From the NCBI RefSeq assembly GCF_028372415.1, contig NC_092875.1, forward strand, positions 195,526,372 to 195,590,371: a stretch of 64,000 bases of DNA, written 5' to 3'. Made by a program: the position numbers and the translations under genes. The stretch is from Notamacropus eugenii (Eukaryota; Chordata; Mammalia; Diprotodontia; Macropodidae). Of the stretch, positions 1 through 11,050 are shown piece by piece. Each line of letters begins with the position of its first letter. Position 1 is the stretch's first letter. The notes under the pieces are model-generated. The model saw only the letters and a list, made by a program, of their open reading frames with translations, did no database searches and had not been told where the DNA came from.

Positions 1-440
1 TATATGTATGTATAAATACATACATTATACACATGAATACATACATATACACATACACATATGTATCCAAATATATGTCTATATATAGTACTCAGTAAAT
101 AAGCATACACAAACATATATACATACATATAAACAAACATATCTTATAGTTGGTACAACTAGGTAAAATGATAAAGAACACATACATATATCCAAATATA
201 CGTACATACCTATGGTGGTCAGTGAAGAAGCATACATATAATAGTTGGGACAACTATGTAAACATGATAAACACACACACACGTATAGTTGGTACAACAC
301 AAACAAGATCGATCTCTCTGGCGTTTATATACATGCATGTATGCAAATAAACATATATATTTTATAGTTGGTACAGCTATATAAAAATGATAGAAATAAC
401 ATATTCGTATACAACATACAGTTGGTATATCACAATCTCT
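1..440. repeat. AT-rich degenerate tandem array
   Basis: ATACATA/ATGTATA-rich DNA in which a longer motif recurs: TATAGTTGGTACAACT at 145, 237 (as ATAGTTGGGACAACTAT), 284 and 363, and a weaker copy near 418. Several copies are followed by a GTAAAATGATAAA-like segment. Spacing is uneven (about 40 to 95 bases), so it looks like a decayed minisatellite rather than a simple microsatellite. The open frames crossing it on both strands are low-complexity and not credible genes. Confidence 0.6.
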
Positions 441-486
441 TTCTCACTCTCTCTTTGTGTCTCTGTCTCTCTGTTACTATTTATTA

Positions 487-640
487 AGAGCCTGTATGTG
501 CCAGATACTGTACTAAGCATTGAGTATATAAAGAAAGGCAAAGAACAGCCCCTGTTTTTAAGGAATTCTCCCAGTCTAATGTGGGATACAACATATACAC
601 AACTATGGACAAAGAACTCCTAGAAGACCCTTGATAAATC
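487..640 (-). repeat. L2 LINE 3' end, antisense
   Basis: Reads as the reverse complement of the L2 3' end: AGAGCCTGTATGTGCCAGAT followed by a ...CAGCCCCTGTTTTTAAGGAATT... segment. The element therefore lies on the minus strand. Heavily diverged, so an old insertion. Confidence 0.55.
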
Positions 641-1982
641 GTTGTTCATTAACTGACTACTGTTGATATTCATGGTTACATAAAGAGATGAATGTCTTGT
701 GTTTGATGTTTGGGTGGTTTGGAAGCTGTGGAGTGGGGATAAAAGAAGACACCTCCAGCACTCAGCATGGGAAGCATGAGATGGGAAACTGCAGAGTAAT
801 GATGTCTCTTTTGTATCCAGTTCATGCTGATAAGCAGAAGAAATAATATTCAGGGAGAAATTACAAACATAATAAAAATCAAAGACATTTTCCCTAGACT
901 TGTAAAAAAAAGCATTCATTTGTTCTTTTATTCATTTGTTTGTTCTTTGTGAGTTTATCCAGGACATAAAGGGGAAAAGGGAAGCCTTGTGTGGCTACCT
1001 GGTGATTGAGTACAAGTTGCTGCTCGCCTTATTATACCAACCTCCTATGGAATTATCTAAGTCTTTCCCCAAATGACCAGTCTATGCAAAACTTACATGT
1101 GGGCAGCTACAGGGAACCAAACTCCCCTAAATATCCCATTTTATATTAACTGTGGGAGGCAGGACTCTTTCCACCACCCTCAGTTCAATAATATGTAATA
1201 AACCTTGCTACGCATAGGATTTTATTAGACACATTTTTAAGGTAGGCTGATCCTTAGAAGTCACTATTTATTGTCAACACTTTTGGCCTGTTGTACAGGA
1301 TTTTCCTATCTGTCTGAAAAACTATTCACCTTAACAAAACATCATTTTCTGTGGTACTTTGCAGCGTATAAGACTAGGTTGGGTTGGGAAGTTAAAAATG
1401 AACTTTTCCTATTTAAATAACAATATTGTCTCCTCTTTGTTTACATTGTTTCTGAAGAATGAGAAAATTTTCATGTTAATCATTCGTACAAATTACAAAT
1501 ACAATGTTTATTTCCCTGTTGGTTTGGCCCTTTGTATATTAATTTAAATTGATAGATGATTGAATTAAGAATTCCATTAACACATAAAACAGATTATAAG
1601 AAGATTCATCTATTCTTTAAGATGTATGATTGGTTAATATGTGCTACCAGAGATGATTATCTTACAATGCCCCTGTGTAATGACAACAGGTATCTTTTCA
1701 TCAGTTTTCAGCATTGACAGTAGTAGCATTTACATTCTCAGAACATGAAAGAGATCTGCCTATTACTTTTCCCCCTAATGGAAGCATAAGGTCAAAAAAG
1801 ATAAAAGAAGCATCATGGGTGTAATTTTAAATGGATGGGTATAGAGACTTTATCTAATGTAATTTCCCTCTTGCATATTTCACATCAAATAAGAGATTGG
1901 CAAAATACTTTACAGATGGACAATGTTAATAAGAAATCCTAAAAATGGCCATGACTCTTCCAGATGTTTTTAGTTTTTCACA
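641..1982. other. Unassigned AT-rich DNA
   Basis: I see no gene, recognised repeat or RNA here. The longest open frame (minus strand, 620-919) has no recognisable motif. Confidence 0.4.
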
Positions 1983-2310
1983 GAACTTGAAGGAACCTTA
2001 AAGATCATCTACTCTCACCTTCTCACTTTGTAGATGAACAAATGGAGGCCCAGAAAGTGAAGTGTCTTGCCCAAATTCAAACAGGTTGCACATAGTGCAT
2101 TTTTGCTGGCTGTCCTTGATGCCTGGAAATGCCTCTTTCAACTTTGTCTCCTATCTTCCCTGATTTCCTTTCAGAGCCAGCTAAAATCCCATGCATACTA
2201 ATGCTTCATCTCTGTGATTATATTTTATAACTTGACACAGTTCAGAAACAAGTTTTGAGTCCAGGTCTCTTGATTAAAAATCTAATGTTCTGATACTCTA
2301 TCCACAACAG
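1983..2310 (-). repeat. MIR-like SINE split by an L2 fragment
   Basis: 1983-2098 reads as an antisense MIR-family SINE (AGATGAACAAATGGAGGCCC, then CTTGCCCAAATTCAAACAGG). It resumes at about 2232-2310 (GAGTCCAGGTCTCTTGATT, then CTCTATCCACAACAG). Between them, about 2100-2231, is a plus-strand L2-like piece (GATGCCTGGAAATGCCTCTT). Confidence 0.5.
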
Positions 2311-2764
2311 TTCCAATGGGAAAGTTGAAATACTCCTTTCAGATCAGCTCAAAGACTTTATTTTCCCACCTTGTTCAATCCTTTTCACTACCTCTTGCAA
2401 TCTTGTATAATATCTCTTTTTAATATTGTGATAGGGACAATGGTCATATAGATGCTTTGTACTAAAATGTTCTTATTTAGGGGAAAGAGGGTGGGCTGAA
2501 GAGTGGCCAGGTTTCTTGAAGGAAGTCACTGTCTAAACATATGGAGCACTTATGTTTCAAGCTGCTGCTTTTTCATGTGTGCTGACTTGTGAGATATGGT
2601 ATGGAAAGTCTCCCTGAGTCTAGACATGAGTTAATGCCACAGACTGTCAAACTATGTTGGGAGTCAGTTGCACTGACTGCTTCTTAGTCTGTCTGGTGGG
2701 TGACTTCATCCAAAATGGAAGACAAGAGAATTATTTTATGGAAACTCATCTTTAAGGGAGGAAA
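2311..2764. other. Unassigned
   Basis: No recognisable gene or repeat. Confidence 0.4.
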
Positions 2765-2945
2765 CTGAAGTGACTAGGGAGTGGGAGAGCAGGGTTCTAA
2801 TCATTGTCTCAACTACTAACAAGTTGTACTTCTAGTTTAGCAAGCAGTTTTCTGTACTCTCTGGGCTGACTCATTCTCCTCATTTGTATAATAAAGGGAT
2901 TGGATTAGATTATCCCTAAAGTCCCTTCAGCTGAAAACATCTATT
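2765..2945 (+). repeat. MIR-family SINE
   Basis: Order of motifs fits a plus-strand MIR: an AGAGCAGGGTTCTAATC head, then CATTCTCCTCATTTGTATAA and AAAGGGATTGGATTAGAT with CCCTTCAGCT. Diverged. Confidence 0.5.
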
Positions 2946-3304
2946 TTATCACTACCTTTTTCCTTGGAAATGGATAACATTTCTTGCGCTAGGGGAAAAA
3001 ATGAGAAGGCAACACTTGATAATACTATATTTAAGTTTGTGTTCCATGTTTTGGCTTAGTTTTGATGTTATTAATGAATTTCAATGAGAAGAGATCTCAC
3101 CAAGGGTTTTTTTCTTCTTGATCTAAGACCTATGAAGCTTTACAAGAATCCAGTACTAAAAATGGGTTTCATCACCTAAACATGATACACCTTGCTCTTT
3201 ATTAAATGACCCTGATTCATTGTTTTGAAAGGAAATAATTTAATAAGATTTTGTCTTTTCCTGTAAGCTCAAAGAATTTTCTTCAAACAAATAACAAAAT
3301 GTTT
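2946..3304. other. Unassigned
   Basis: AT-rich; nothing recognised. Confidence 0.4.
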
Positions 3305-3520
3305 CTTAATTATCATAGATCATAAAATCTGGAGATAAAAGGTACCTTCAAGGCCATCTAATGACTTCCTTATTTTACAGTAGAGGAAATCTGGACCCCA
3401 GTCTTGGGAAGTGAATTGCTTGAGTTTACACATGTTGTCAGTAGCAGAGCTGGAATTTTAATGCAGGTACTTTGATTCTAAATCCAATGCTCTTTCCTTT
3501 AAGCATCAGCTGTACTTTTC
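3305..3520 (-). repeat. MIR-family SINE, antisense
   Basis: Antisense MIR order: CCTTCAAGGCCATCTAATGA, TTTTACAGTAGAGGAAATC, GTAGCAGAGCTGGAATTTTA, then AATCCAATGCTCTTTCC. Confidence 0.55.
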
Positions 3521-3554
3521 TGAATTTAACTAGTCAACTAGATAAATCAATCCC

Positions 3555-3890
3555 ATCAACAAGTATTTATTAATATATACTTTGTTCTTAGTAACTAGAA
3601 ATAGGGGGCAGCAACCTGGCCCAATGGATAGAACTCCTGTCCTGGAGTCAAGAGGACATGAGTTCAAATCCAGCCTTAGACACTTACTAGCCGTGAAACC
3701 CTAAGCAGGTCACTTAACCCTGTTTGCCTCAGTTTCCTCTTTTGTAAGATGAGCTGGAGAAGAAAATGGAAAACCCCAAATGGGATTGTGGAGAATTGGA
3801 CAGGACTGGAAGGGTTCAACAACAATAAAAACCTAAAGATACAAAGACAAAAGAGAAATAATCCCTGCTCTCAAGGAGTTTTAATTTTAA
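3555..3890 (-). repeat. L2 3' end, antisense, split by a Mar1 SINE
   Basis: 3555-3603 (CAACAAGTATTTATTAATAT) and 3836-3890 (ATCCCTGCTCTCAAGGAG) are the two halves of one antisense L2 3' end. The Mar1 SINE at 3604-3831 sits between them and is therefore younger. Confidence 0.55.
3604..3831 (+). mobile_element. Mar1/WSINE1-type CORE-SINE
   Basis: Near full length. The tRNA-like head GGGGGCAGCAACCTGGCCCA carries a box-B-like GAGTTCAAATCC (3660-3671). The CORE follows (CAGTTTCCTCTTTTGTAAGA), then AGCTGGAGAAGAAAATGG and a tail like the RTE 3' end (TGGACAGGACTGGAAGGGTT, CAACAACAATAAAA). Nested in L2. Confidence 0.75.
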
Positions 3891-3899
3891 TCACACCAA

Positions 3900-4168
3900 T
3901 AATATGGACAAGTGGCAACTGACTCATTTCCCATCAGCTGCTCTGTTTGACTTCATTTCAGGAATATTAATACCTCCCAGCAGAATAAACTCATCTCCTG
4001 AAATCTTGTCATCATGGAGCTCATTCAGCTTCGATAGTCAACCCCAGCATTCTCAGTTGCTTCTGCTTGCTGATTGGCAGGCTGGAAGGCAGAGCAATGA
4101 ACTACTCACAAAACCTCCCTTTCTAGAGGACTCAGAATTTTCCAACTAACTTCGTTTCTAATCAACTG
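3900..4168. other. Unassigned
   Basis: An 81-codon open frame from 3904 has no recognisable domain. Nothing else seen. Confidence 0.35.
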
Positions 4169-4169
4169 C

Positions 4170-4368
4170 TCTTCTTGATTTTGATTTAATGAATGTCCTT
4201 GCCCTAAACTGGATCCTCCCTGATGCCTTCCCATTTTACAGCTTCCTTTTGTGTAGTATCTTTTCCTATTAAATGTAAACTCCTCCAGAACACATGCGGT
4301 CTTATTTGTATCCCAGCACTTAGCACCATGGCTGGGACATAGTTGGTACAATGTTAATTGACTATAAA
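4170..4368 (+). repeat. L2 3' end
   Basis: AAATGTAAACTCCTCCAGAA, then TGTATCCCAGCACTTAGCAC and GGGACATAGTTGGTACAATG is the classic sense L2 3' end, here with the terminal part only. Confidence 0.65.
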
Positions 4369-4385
4369 AAAATATAATAGCTCAC

Positions 4386-4587
4386 ATTTTATAACACTTG
4401 TTATGTGTTAGTGTTCTTATTTGATTCTCACAATATCCCTGGGAAGTAGGTGCAGATGGAGACACTGAGGCAAGCAGAGGATAAGTGGCTTGCCCAGTTT
4501 TATACAGCTAGTAAGTATTTGAGGCTAGACTTGAACTCGGGTCTTCCTGGCTTTAGAGTTCTATCCACTGTGGCACCTAGCTGTCCC
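4386..4587 (-). repeat. CORE-SINE (Ther1/Mar1 head), antisense
   Basis: Antisense order: TTGATTCTCACAATATCCCT, GACACTGAGGCAAGCAGAG, GCTTGCCCAG, GACTTGAACTCGGGTCTTCC, CTATCCACTGTGGCACCTAG, CTGTCCC. The last motif is the reverse complement of a GGGACAGCTAGGTG head. Confidence 0.65.
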
Positions 4588-5379
4588 TATGACTATGACT
4601 ATTTGGAGTATTCTACCTTTAGAATTTGAGTAGAAGTTATCATGAAGAGTTAGTATATTTCTATGCCCAACTTCGAGCTTGACTTAGGAACTGAACATTA
4701 TGTCTAAAATAGTTATGTCACTATGAAAAATGTCCATTTCACTAGAATTTCAGCTCAGCAACAAAGAGGCCAGTGCTTAAATAGAAAATTATCTTAATAG
4801 ATTACAAAGAAAGCTATGACACCATGATGGCTACCGTCATTGAATTTTTACTGCTTGTTGACTAAAGGTTGCTTCATTTTTTAGGCCAGTTTGATAATCT
4901 TATTATTAAAAATGACTATTTCAAAGGTTTTTCAGAAACAAATGTTACATCTCAAATTGAGTCTATTATTGCTTCATTGAAAATAGTTCATGTTAAAAAT
5001 CAAGGAAGCAAATCGGATGATAAATTCATTTTACAAAGTCCAGATGAGATGGGAGGTGCACAACACAGACTGTCTTAGGTTACTTCTGACCCTTGCTGAC
5101 AGTTTGACCAAATGCAAGATACTTAGATTCTCTGGGTCTCCCCTTGGCTAATGGTACAAACCTAGAAAAGGCAAGTCTTGCCAAAATATGGCCAGATGTT
5201 TCTATGTTTTGAAATTCACTTTTAATTCTTGGTTTTCTAGTATTCTTCTCATCATTTCTCTTGCATAATTTCATTGTGATGGCATACACTCAAAATGATA
5301 TAAACCCTTGTATTACCTACTGTGGTATTAGTATAATTGTGGCATTACAGAGTCACAAGGCACCTTAGTGTCATTGAGT
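4588..5379. other. Unassigned
   Basis: AT-rich, no recognised element. A 69-codon open frame at 4869-5078 shows no motif. Confidence 0.35.
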
Positions 5380-5600
5380 TAGAACAAGCTCCTTGTCAAT
5401 AGAGTAATCTTCTCTACATTATTAGTTATGATTAACTCATCAATTCATAAGACAGCTCCTAACATTTGGTGACTTCTCTGTTAGAAAGTTCTTTTTTGCA
5501 TGGAGCTGAATTCCTCACTGCTGACTTGCCTCTGTTGACCCTACTTCCATGCCCCATTTAGAGTAGCTACCCACCACACATACAGTTCCTCTTTTCAGAT
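5380..5600 (-). repeat. CR1/L3 LINE 3' region, antisense
   Basis: TTAGAAAGTTCTTTTTTGCA followed by TGGAGCTGAATTC matches the antisense 3' part of CR1/L3 elements, as in the better copy at 37010-38320. Low-identity fragment. Confidence 0.4.
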
Positions 5601-5689
5601 GATGAGACATTAAATATTTGTGGAGAATGATTACAAGTGCACTAAATGATATCTCCTCCAGGTCTACATTGCCATTTCTATTCCTCAAT

Positions 5690-5985
5690 ATTACAGCTAG
5701 AAGAGAGTTTACAAGCATGTAGTTTCACCCTATCATTCTCACTGAAAAGAAATGACGACCCCAAGGATGCTCAGTCAGTAAATGGTAGAGTCAGGATTTG
5801 ATCTTAGATTTTCGAATAAGTCCAATGGTCTTTCCATCTCAACCTGCTTCCAGTATTTGGCTTTGGAGAGAGGAGACCTTACATTTCGACACTTATTAGT
5901 TGTTTAATCCTGAGCCTCAATTTCTTCATGTCTAAAATGATGATACTTACAAAGATTCTTCAACAAGTGATGGAAGTGATTTGCA
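5690..5985. repeat. Two MIR-family fragments
   Basis: 5690-5845 is antisense MIR-like (AATGGTAGAGTCAGGATTTG, AGTCCAATGGTCTTTCC). 5885-5985 is sense (CCTGAGCCTCAATTTCTTCA, TAAAATGATGATACTTAC). Confidence 0.45.
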
Positions 5986-6299
5986 AATCTTCATATTCTC
6001 TATACGTGTTATTGTTCTTTCTAATACTGTGCTTTTCTTGTTGTGTCCTTGAGATGTCCATAGGATTATCCTCTGTAAGACTTAATCCTTTCTCCTGCAG
6101 AGCTCCCTCCCCAGGGCCCTCACTGTTTTGATTGGTAAGGGCCTCATGTGTATTAGCCCACTCCCTTCAAGCTCAACCCCTTTGCCATCAACATATAGCA
6201 CTTTATATGTTATATTCTAGAACTTTCCAGTTCTAGAATCATAATTAAACCAATACTTTATATGATTTTCAGTAATAACTCTAATTTTAATGAAAAAAT
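5986..6299. other. Unassigned
   Basis: A pyrimidine-rich stretch with no recognised gene or family. Confidence 0.35.
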
Positions 6300-6425
6300 C
6301 CAATTGCTTATACCATTGTTTTCCATCCCTGTAATTTTTTGAATCAAAATATATCTTGCCTGAAATGAGTACAGTGCTTGTCAACATAGTAAGATCTTAG
6401 TAAATGCTTTTTAATTCATTCATAT
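6300..6425 (+). repeat. L2 3' end
   Basis: CAACATAGTAAGATCTTAGT, then AAATGCTTTTTAATTCATTC is a sense L2 tail. Confidence 0.5.
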
Positions 6426-6426
6426 A

Positions 6427-6960
6427 TGATGGTACAGTGGAAAGAAGACTGGCTCAGGAGTCAGATGATTATTGGCTCCAATCTTGTCTCTTACGTTTGC
6501 TACCTATATGATAATGGGTAAATCACTTAACCAGTACTCTGTTGTCCATTGACATGGGCTTCTTTGCTGTTCCTCATATATGACACTCTATCTCTCAACT
6601 TTGTGTGTTTTTACTTTCTGTCCTCCATGCCTGGAATTCTTTCCCTCCTCACCTCTCTGTTGGCTTTCCTGGCTTTCATCAAGTCCCAACTGAGATCCCA
6701 TTTTCTACAAGAAACCTTATCCTATTCCCCTTAAATAGAGGGCCTTCCTCCTATGATTATCTCTCATTTAGCCCATATATATATATGCATATGTATATAT
6801 ATATGTATATATACATATATGTATATATACATATATAGTTCTTGGCACATATGGTAGGTGCTTAATCAATACTAGTGGACTTAAGCCTCCTGGGTCTTAG
6901 TTTTCTCACCTGTAAAGTAGGGCAGGTGGAGTAGATGATCTTTGAGGATCCCTCTGATGA
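6427..6960 (+). repeat. MIR split by an L2 tail carrying a (TA)n tract
   Basis: MIR halves: 6427-6530 (GGTACAGTGGAAAGAAGACT, AAATCACTTAACC) and 6885-6960 (GTTTTCTCACCTGTAAAGTA). Between them is an L2 3' piece, 6535-6880 (TGCCTGGAATTCTTTCCCTC, CACATATGGTAGGTGCTTAA). That piece is itself interrupted by an ATATATGTATA tract at about 6773-6838. Confidence 0.55.
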
Positions 6961-6999
6961 ACAAGTAAATAAATGAACACTTAATAAATTCCTATGAAT

Positions 7000-7760
7000 C
7001 TGCATCCCTTCCCCATTGTGGTTAATCTTATCTAGTTGGTCAGTATCCCTCTTAAGATGTGGATCCCATAAGTCAGCAGGATATTCCAGATGTGTTCTAC
7101 CCATTGCAAAGTTCAGTAAAAGTTTACCTTTCTTATCATTGACATTATGCTTATGTAATTAGAGACTATTATCATACCAGCTTTTGCTGTCATTGTTGCC
7201 TGCAATATCACACTTGTGACTCCTACTGAATGTGCAGTCCACTAAAACTTTAAAAGTACTTTCCCCATGAACTGCTATTGCTTCCCAATAAGTGCTCAAT
7301 AAACTCTGGTTAACTAACTCTTTTTAATCATGACTCTCTTTATCTGAAACTTGTGTTATTTATATTACTAAACCTAAGTATATTTAAATGTCACTACGTA
7401 AATTTCAAGTTATCATTTCTGCTCCTTGATTTCCCCCTTCCCCTGCTCCTGATTCCAGGAAAGGTCATTGTCAATCCACCTAATTATATTATCATCCAGT
7501 CCACATTTTTCCATCTTGTTCATAAATATATCATGAAGGACTTTGATAAATAACCTTACTGAAATATACTAAATTTTATCTACTGCATTGCCCAGTCTAC
7601 CAGAGCAATAGTCTAAGGCAATGGTTACCAACTCTGTTTAGTAACTTTATTAAAGAAGGATCTAAGATGATTGTGCCATTAACTTGTTCCTGGTGAACTT
7701 ATGCAACTCCTATTAATAAGATTCCCATCTAATAATCTCACAAAGCTAATAGTAAGGAAT
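7000..7760 (-). repeat. CR1/L3 LINE fragment, antisense
   Basis: The plus strand follows the antisense CR1/L3 reverse transcriptase region in order: CAGATGTGTTCTACCCATTG, AATGTGCAGTCCACTAAAAC, TTCCATCTTGTTCATAAATA and TCATGAAGGACTTTGATAAA (reverse complement of the RT segment encoding ...KAFD.VSHD.L.DKM). Then come CTGCATTGCCCAGTCTACCA and a TTCCTGGTGAACTTATGCAA segment. No intact frame remains. Confidence 0.6.
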
Positions 7761-8319
7761 TTTCCTGAATCTTTATTATCAATATCAGTTTCAATTTCCC
7801 CCAAGAAGAATTTAGGATGTTCTTATAAGCATCCCTCACTATCTCTGCATTTTTTTTCTTGTTATTTATCTCTAAGTCTCTAATCCTCCTTTTTTGTTCA
7901 AGCTAGCTAGAACACATGTACACATACATATGTATATTTATTTATGCATGTATATATATGTTTGTATACACACTTACATGTGTGCATATATGTGTATATA
8001 TGTGTATACACACATGCCATAGAATTGATATCTCTACCTTTTATTCTAATTTCAGCTTAAGTTCATGACACAAGTAAAAAATCAATTGGAATTCTCATTT
8101 TAGCAAATAGTGGTCTCAGTCCTCTAGCTGGCCCCATCCCTAGAGATGTATTCTTGAAGATTTAGGAGCATAATATCATTTACCTTAGTGCATAATGAAT
8201 TTTACCTTTCTTATGTGGCCCCTCATTGTATTATTGTTGCTTAGAGATGTCAAAGTTGTCCTTGAAAATATGGTCAACACTAATGTGAAAATGTGTTTAA
8301 TAAGAATGTATGTGTAGAA
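7761..8319. other. Unassigned, with ATACATA/TGTATA microsatellite
   Basis: 7916-8015 is a mixed (TA)/(TG)/(ATAC) tract. The remainder is unrecognised and may be diverged L3. Confidence 0.4.
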
Positions 8320-8440
8320 CCCATATAAGGTTGCCGTCTTGGGAAGGGAGGAGAGAGGGAGGGGGAGAAAATTTAAGACTTCTGGAAGTGATTGTTGAAA
8401 ACTGAAAACAAATAAATTAATTAATTTGAACAAGAAAATA
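8320..8440 (+). repeat. Marsupial L1-type 3' end
   Basis: GGGAGGGGGAGAAAATTTAA, GTGATTGTTGAAAACTGAAA and an ACAAATAAATTAATTAAT tail. Same family as 32605-32854, which is bounded by a target-site duplication. Confidence 0.6.
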
Positions 8441-8924
8441 TGGTCCACAAGAAAATGAATCTTAGAGTTTTCTTGAAGTGGTGGTATATATTATACCATT
8501 AAGAAATCCATTAAAAATATATGCTATTTGTTATTAGGTAATTTCTACTAATAGATTAGTAAAATTTATTGATATGCTTTATTTTTATATCACATTTTCA
8601 GATTACCTCCACTCTGTGAAATGTCTCTTGTATCAAAGAAAAACAATTAAGGAAAACTGGTAGGACAGTGACTTCATTTGAAAGGGCATACAACATTCCA
8701 GCTCTCTTTTAAAAATTGTTTTCAGTTAACAGCAATCTATTTTTTCTCACTTCCACCCTTCCACTTAAAAAAAATAAAGAAAAATAAAACAAAATTTATC
8801 GCTTCTCTGTTTTAAACTTGTAACTCCTGAAGCCCAACATGGCAAATAGTAGAATGGTAACTGTGACCACAGGCTCCTGCCTTCTTTCCCTCTAGCAAAC
8901 TTTTTCCTGGCCTTTATGTATGCA
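8441..8924. other. Mostly unassigned
   Basis: 8690-8800 has an L1-3'-like antisense look (pyrimidine block followed by AAAAAAAATAAAGAAAAATA). No gene seen. Confidence 0.35.
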
Positions 8925-8950
8925 CCCCCTATCCCCTATCCCCTATCCCC
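8925..8950 (-). other. Four-tract G-quadruplex motif
   Basis: On the plus strand, runs of five, four, four and four C (8925-8929, 8933-8936, 8940-8943, 8947-8950) are separated each time by TAT. The minus strand is therefore four G-tracts with three ATA loops, a textbook intramolecular G-quadruplex pattern, with i-motif potential on the plus strand. Confidence 0.75.
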
Positions 8951-8989
8951 TCCTAACAACAACAATAACACACTTGAATTTCACTTTTA

Positions 8990-9205
8990 GGATTCTTTCC
9001 AACCACTAGTAACCAGGGGTCCCAAAAATAAAGGATGATTGAGTTACAGAGTCCCAAGGGCAAAAACTGACTTTAAAGGACCTAAAGAAATAGAGAGCCC
9101 TCCCTCCCACAAAACAAAGTCAAGTGCAAGTTATGTTATCATTCTCTGATGTCATGATCTTCTTCAAAAACTAAGGACGAAGGACAAACACAACAAGAGT
9201 GATTG
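8990..9205 (+). repeat. Second marsupial SINE-like family
   Basis: Contains ACAAAGTCAAGTGCAAGTTA, TTCTCTGATGTCATGATCTT and a tail CTAAGGACGAAGGACAAACA followed by CAACAAGA. The same module (GATGTCA..GTCCTCTTTGA.AA..AAGGACAAAC) recurs near 14330, 16590 and, antisense, 33590. I do not know its official name. Confidence 0.5.
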
Positions 9206-9384
9206 GCTAATCATTTAGGACCATTAAACAAAGACTATCTCTGGAATGTTGCTTATGACTTTAGTCTCTAAGGGGTTAGAAGGTAGAATTTGACAGAACC
9301 CAAGAAGTGACATGAAATCATGTTGAAGGGACTATAGGATAAGTGATTCAAGCTTGAGAACTTTTTTTTTCCTTCAGACAATCT
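9206..9384. other. Unassigned
   Basis: No feature recognised. Confidence 0.35.
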
Positions 9385-9772
9385 TTTTAAAAAATTTATT
9401 TAAACATTTATTTTCATTTAAATTTATGGAATAAAACAAGCATTTCAATAGCATAGTATAATAAAAAAGATGATTATGCATAAAACTGAAAATCAATTAT
9501 GTACAACTTGCCACTCCTTTTAAATATGTATTAAAGTTATCATGTAAATTTCTTTTTTTCTTTTTGTTCCCTTTTTTCTCTCTCCCATGGCTCCCATTAG
9601 ACACAATAGGTACACACACACACACACACACATGCACACCCCCCCCCCAAAATTATTCCACATATTCTTCTATTTATCAATTCTTTCTCTAGATTCAGAT
9701 AGCGTGTTTCTTCATATGTCCTTTATAATTCATTTGGATAACTATAAGAGTCAAAATGACTTATTTGCTTAA
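9385..9772 (-). repeat. LINE 3' UTR (marsupial L1-type), antisense, with (CA)n
   Basis: ATTTATTTAAACATTTATTT, AAAAGATGATTATGCATAAA, AAAGTTATCATGTAAATTTC, GGCTCCCATTAGACACAATA, (CA)n at 9612-9632 with a C9 run, then TTCTATTTATCAATTCTTTC and AGTCAAAATGACTTATTTGC. This is a widespread marsupial 3' UTR read in reverse. Confidence 0.6.
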
Positions 9773-10854
9773 AAAAAAAAAGATAATCCTTTAGAATTTG
9801 TATGATTTCTAATCTTTTCAGAACTCTTGATTCCAAGGATCCAGCAAAGTAAGGCAATCTAGAATTCTGATGCCAGTCGCTTTAAAAGAATGTAAATATC
9901 AACCTCCAGAAGACAAAGTAGAAGCTGATCTTTGAGGGTATGAAAATAAAAGTAAAGACATTCTATATGAAGCTCAAATGTTGGAAATGAATAAATATTT
10001 TTTTTATCTTAACAATAAGATTGATTTTAACAATATCAGGTAACAAAGAGACAAAAAAGACCTACTGTTCAAAAGGAGCTGGTACTCAGCCTCATTGCAG
10101 GCTCTACTAATAGGTAAGACTGGCTTGAGTGGAAAAGAAGTCACTAGGTCTACAAAGGTATTGGAAGTTAGTTTCTAAGTCTCCCTTTTTTGCCACTACT
10201 TTTATCAGGTTATTGCAATCATTTAACAAACATTGATTTATTGGACTTTGGCTGGCTCCTCCCCCACCATACCTTGCAGCCCATTTGTCAGAAACTGACT
10301 CTTCAGATGAATCAACTTGAGCAAGGTCAGGCAGTGAGTTAGTGGCAAGGCAGGATGATCTTCACTAAGTGCTGACCATTTCAAGTGGAAAGCTTTGTGT
10401 CGCATCCTTTGAACTGCTTCCTGCTACAGATGAAGCCAACAGTATCAACTTCGTTTCATTAAAACTGTCAAGATATGCTCCAGCAGGAATACCTTTAAAA
10501 AGTATTAAGCCACCTTGCTTTCATTTTAATGGAAAAAAGCTTAAGAAGGTCCTTTGGGTCAAACCCATTTACAATCAATAGGAGAAAGAACTAACTAATC
10601 ATTAAAAAATAAAACAATCTATTATTGATGAAGCTGGATGATGGCATCATTCCATGTTAACATGCATAAGTTCTAACAGTTAATAATAAATCTATAAAGT
10701 GAGGAGCATAAATTATTTAAAAGATGAATAATTAATTTGCTGGAGGATCATCCATTAAGACTAGGAGTAATTCACCAATGTGCAATGCCACTATTATGAG
10801 CAACACTATAATTCTGTGCTCTAAAACTACCACCAGGCTTAAGAATGGGGGAAA
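9773..10854. other. Unassigned, about 1.1 kb
   Basis: No recognised repeat or gene. The 70-codon frame at 10369-10581 and the 78-codon antisense frame at 10732-10968 show no domain or transcript signals. Confidence 0.4.
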
Positions 10855-11050
10855 AACCTTAGAAACTGTAGTGAAAAGAGCCCTAGAATTGGACTTGGCT
10901 CTCATATGCAATAGCAGTGTGGCTGTTTTAAGCATATAATTTGACCTTACTGAGCCTCTCTGAGCCATACTTCCTCATCTGCAAAATGGGGATAGAATCA
11001 TTTTGATACAAGTATTTTATGAACTTTAAAATTCTATACAAATCTGAGAT
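10855..11050 (+). repeat. MIR-family SINE
   Basis: TAGTGAAAAGAGCCCTAGAA, then GAGCCATACTTCCTCATCTG and CAAAATGGGGATAGAATCAT fits a sense MIR. Confidence 0.55.

Noticed and set aside
3604..3680. tRNA-like head with box B (GAGTTCAAATCC), possible tRNA gene
   Set aside because: It is the head of a Mar1 SINE, lacks a full cloverleaf and is followed by SINE body and tail.
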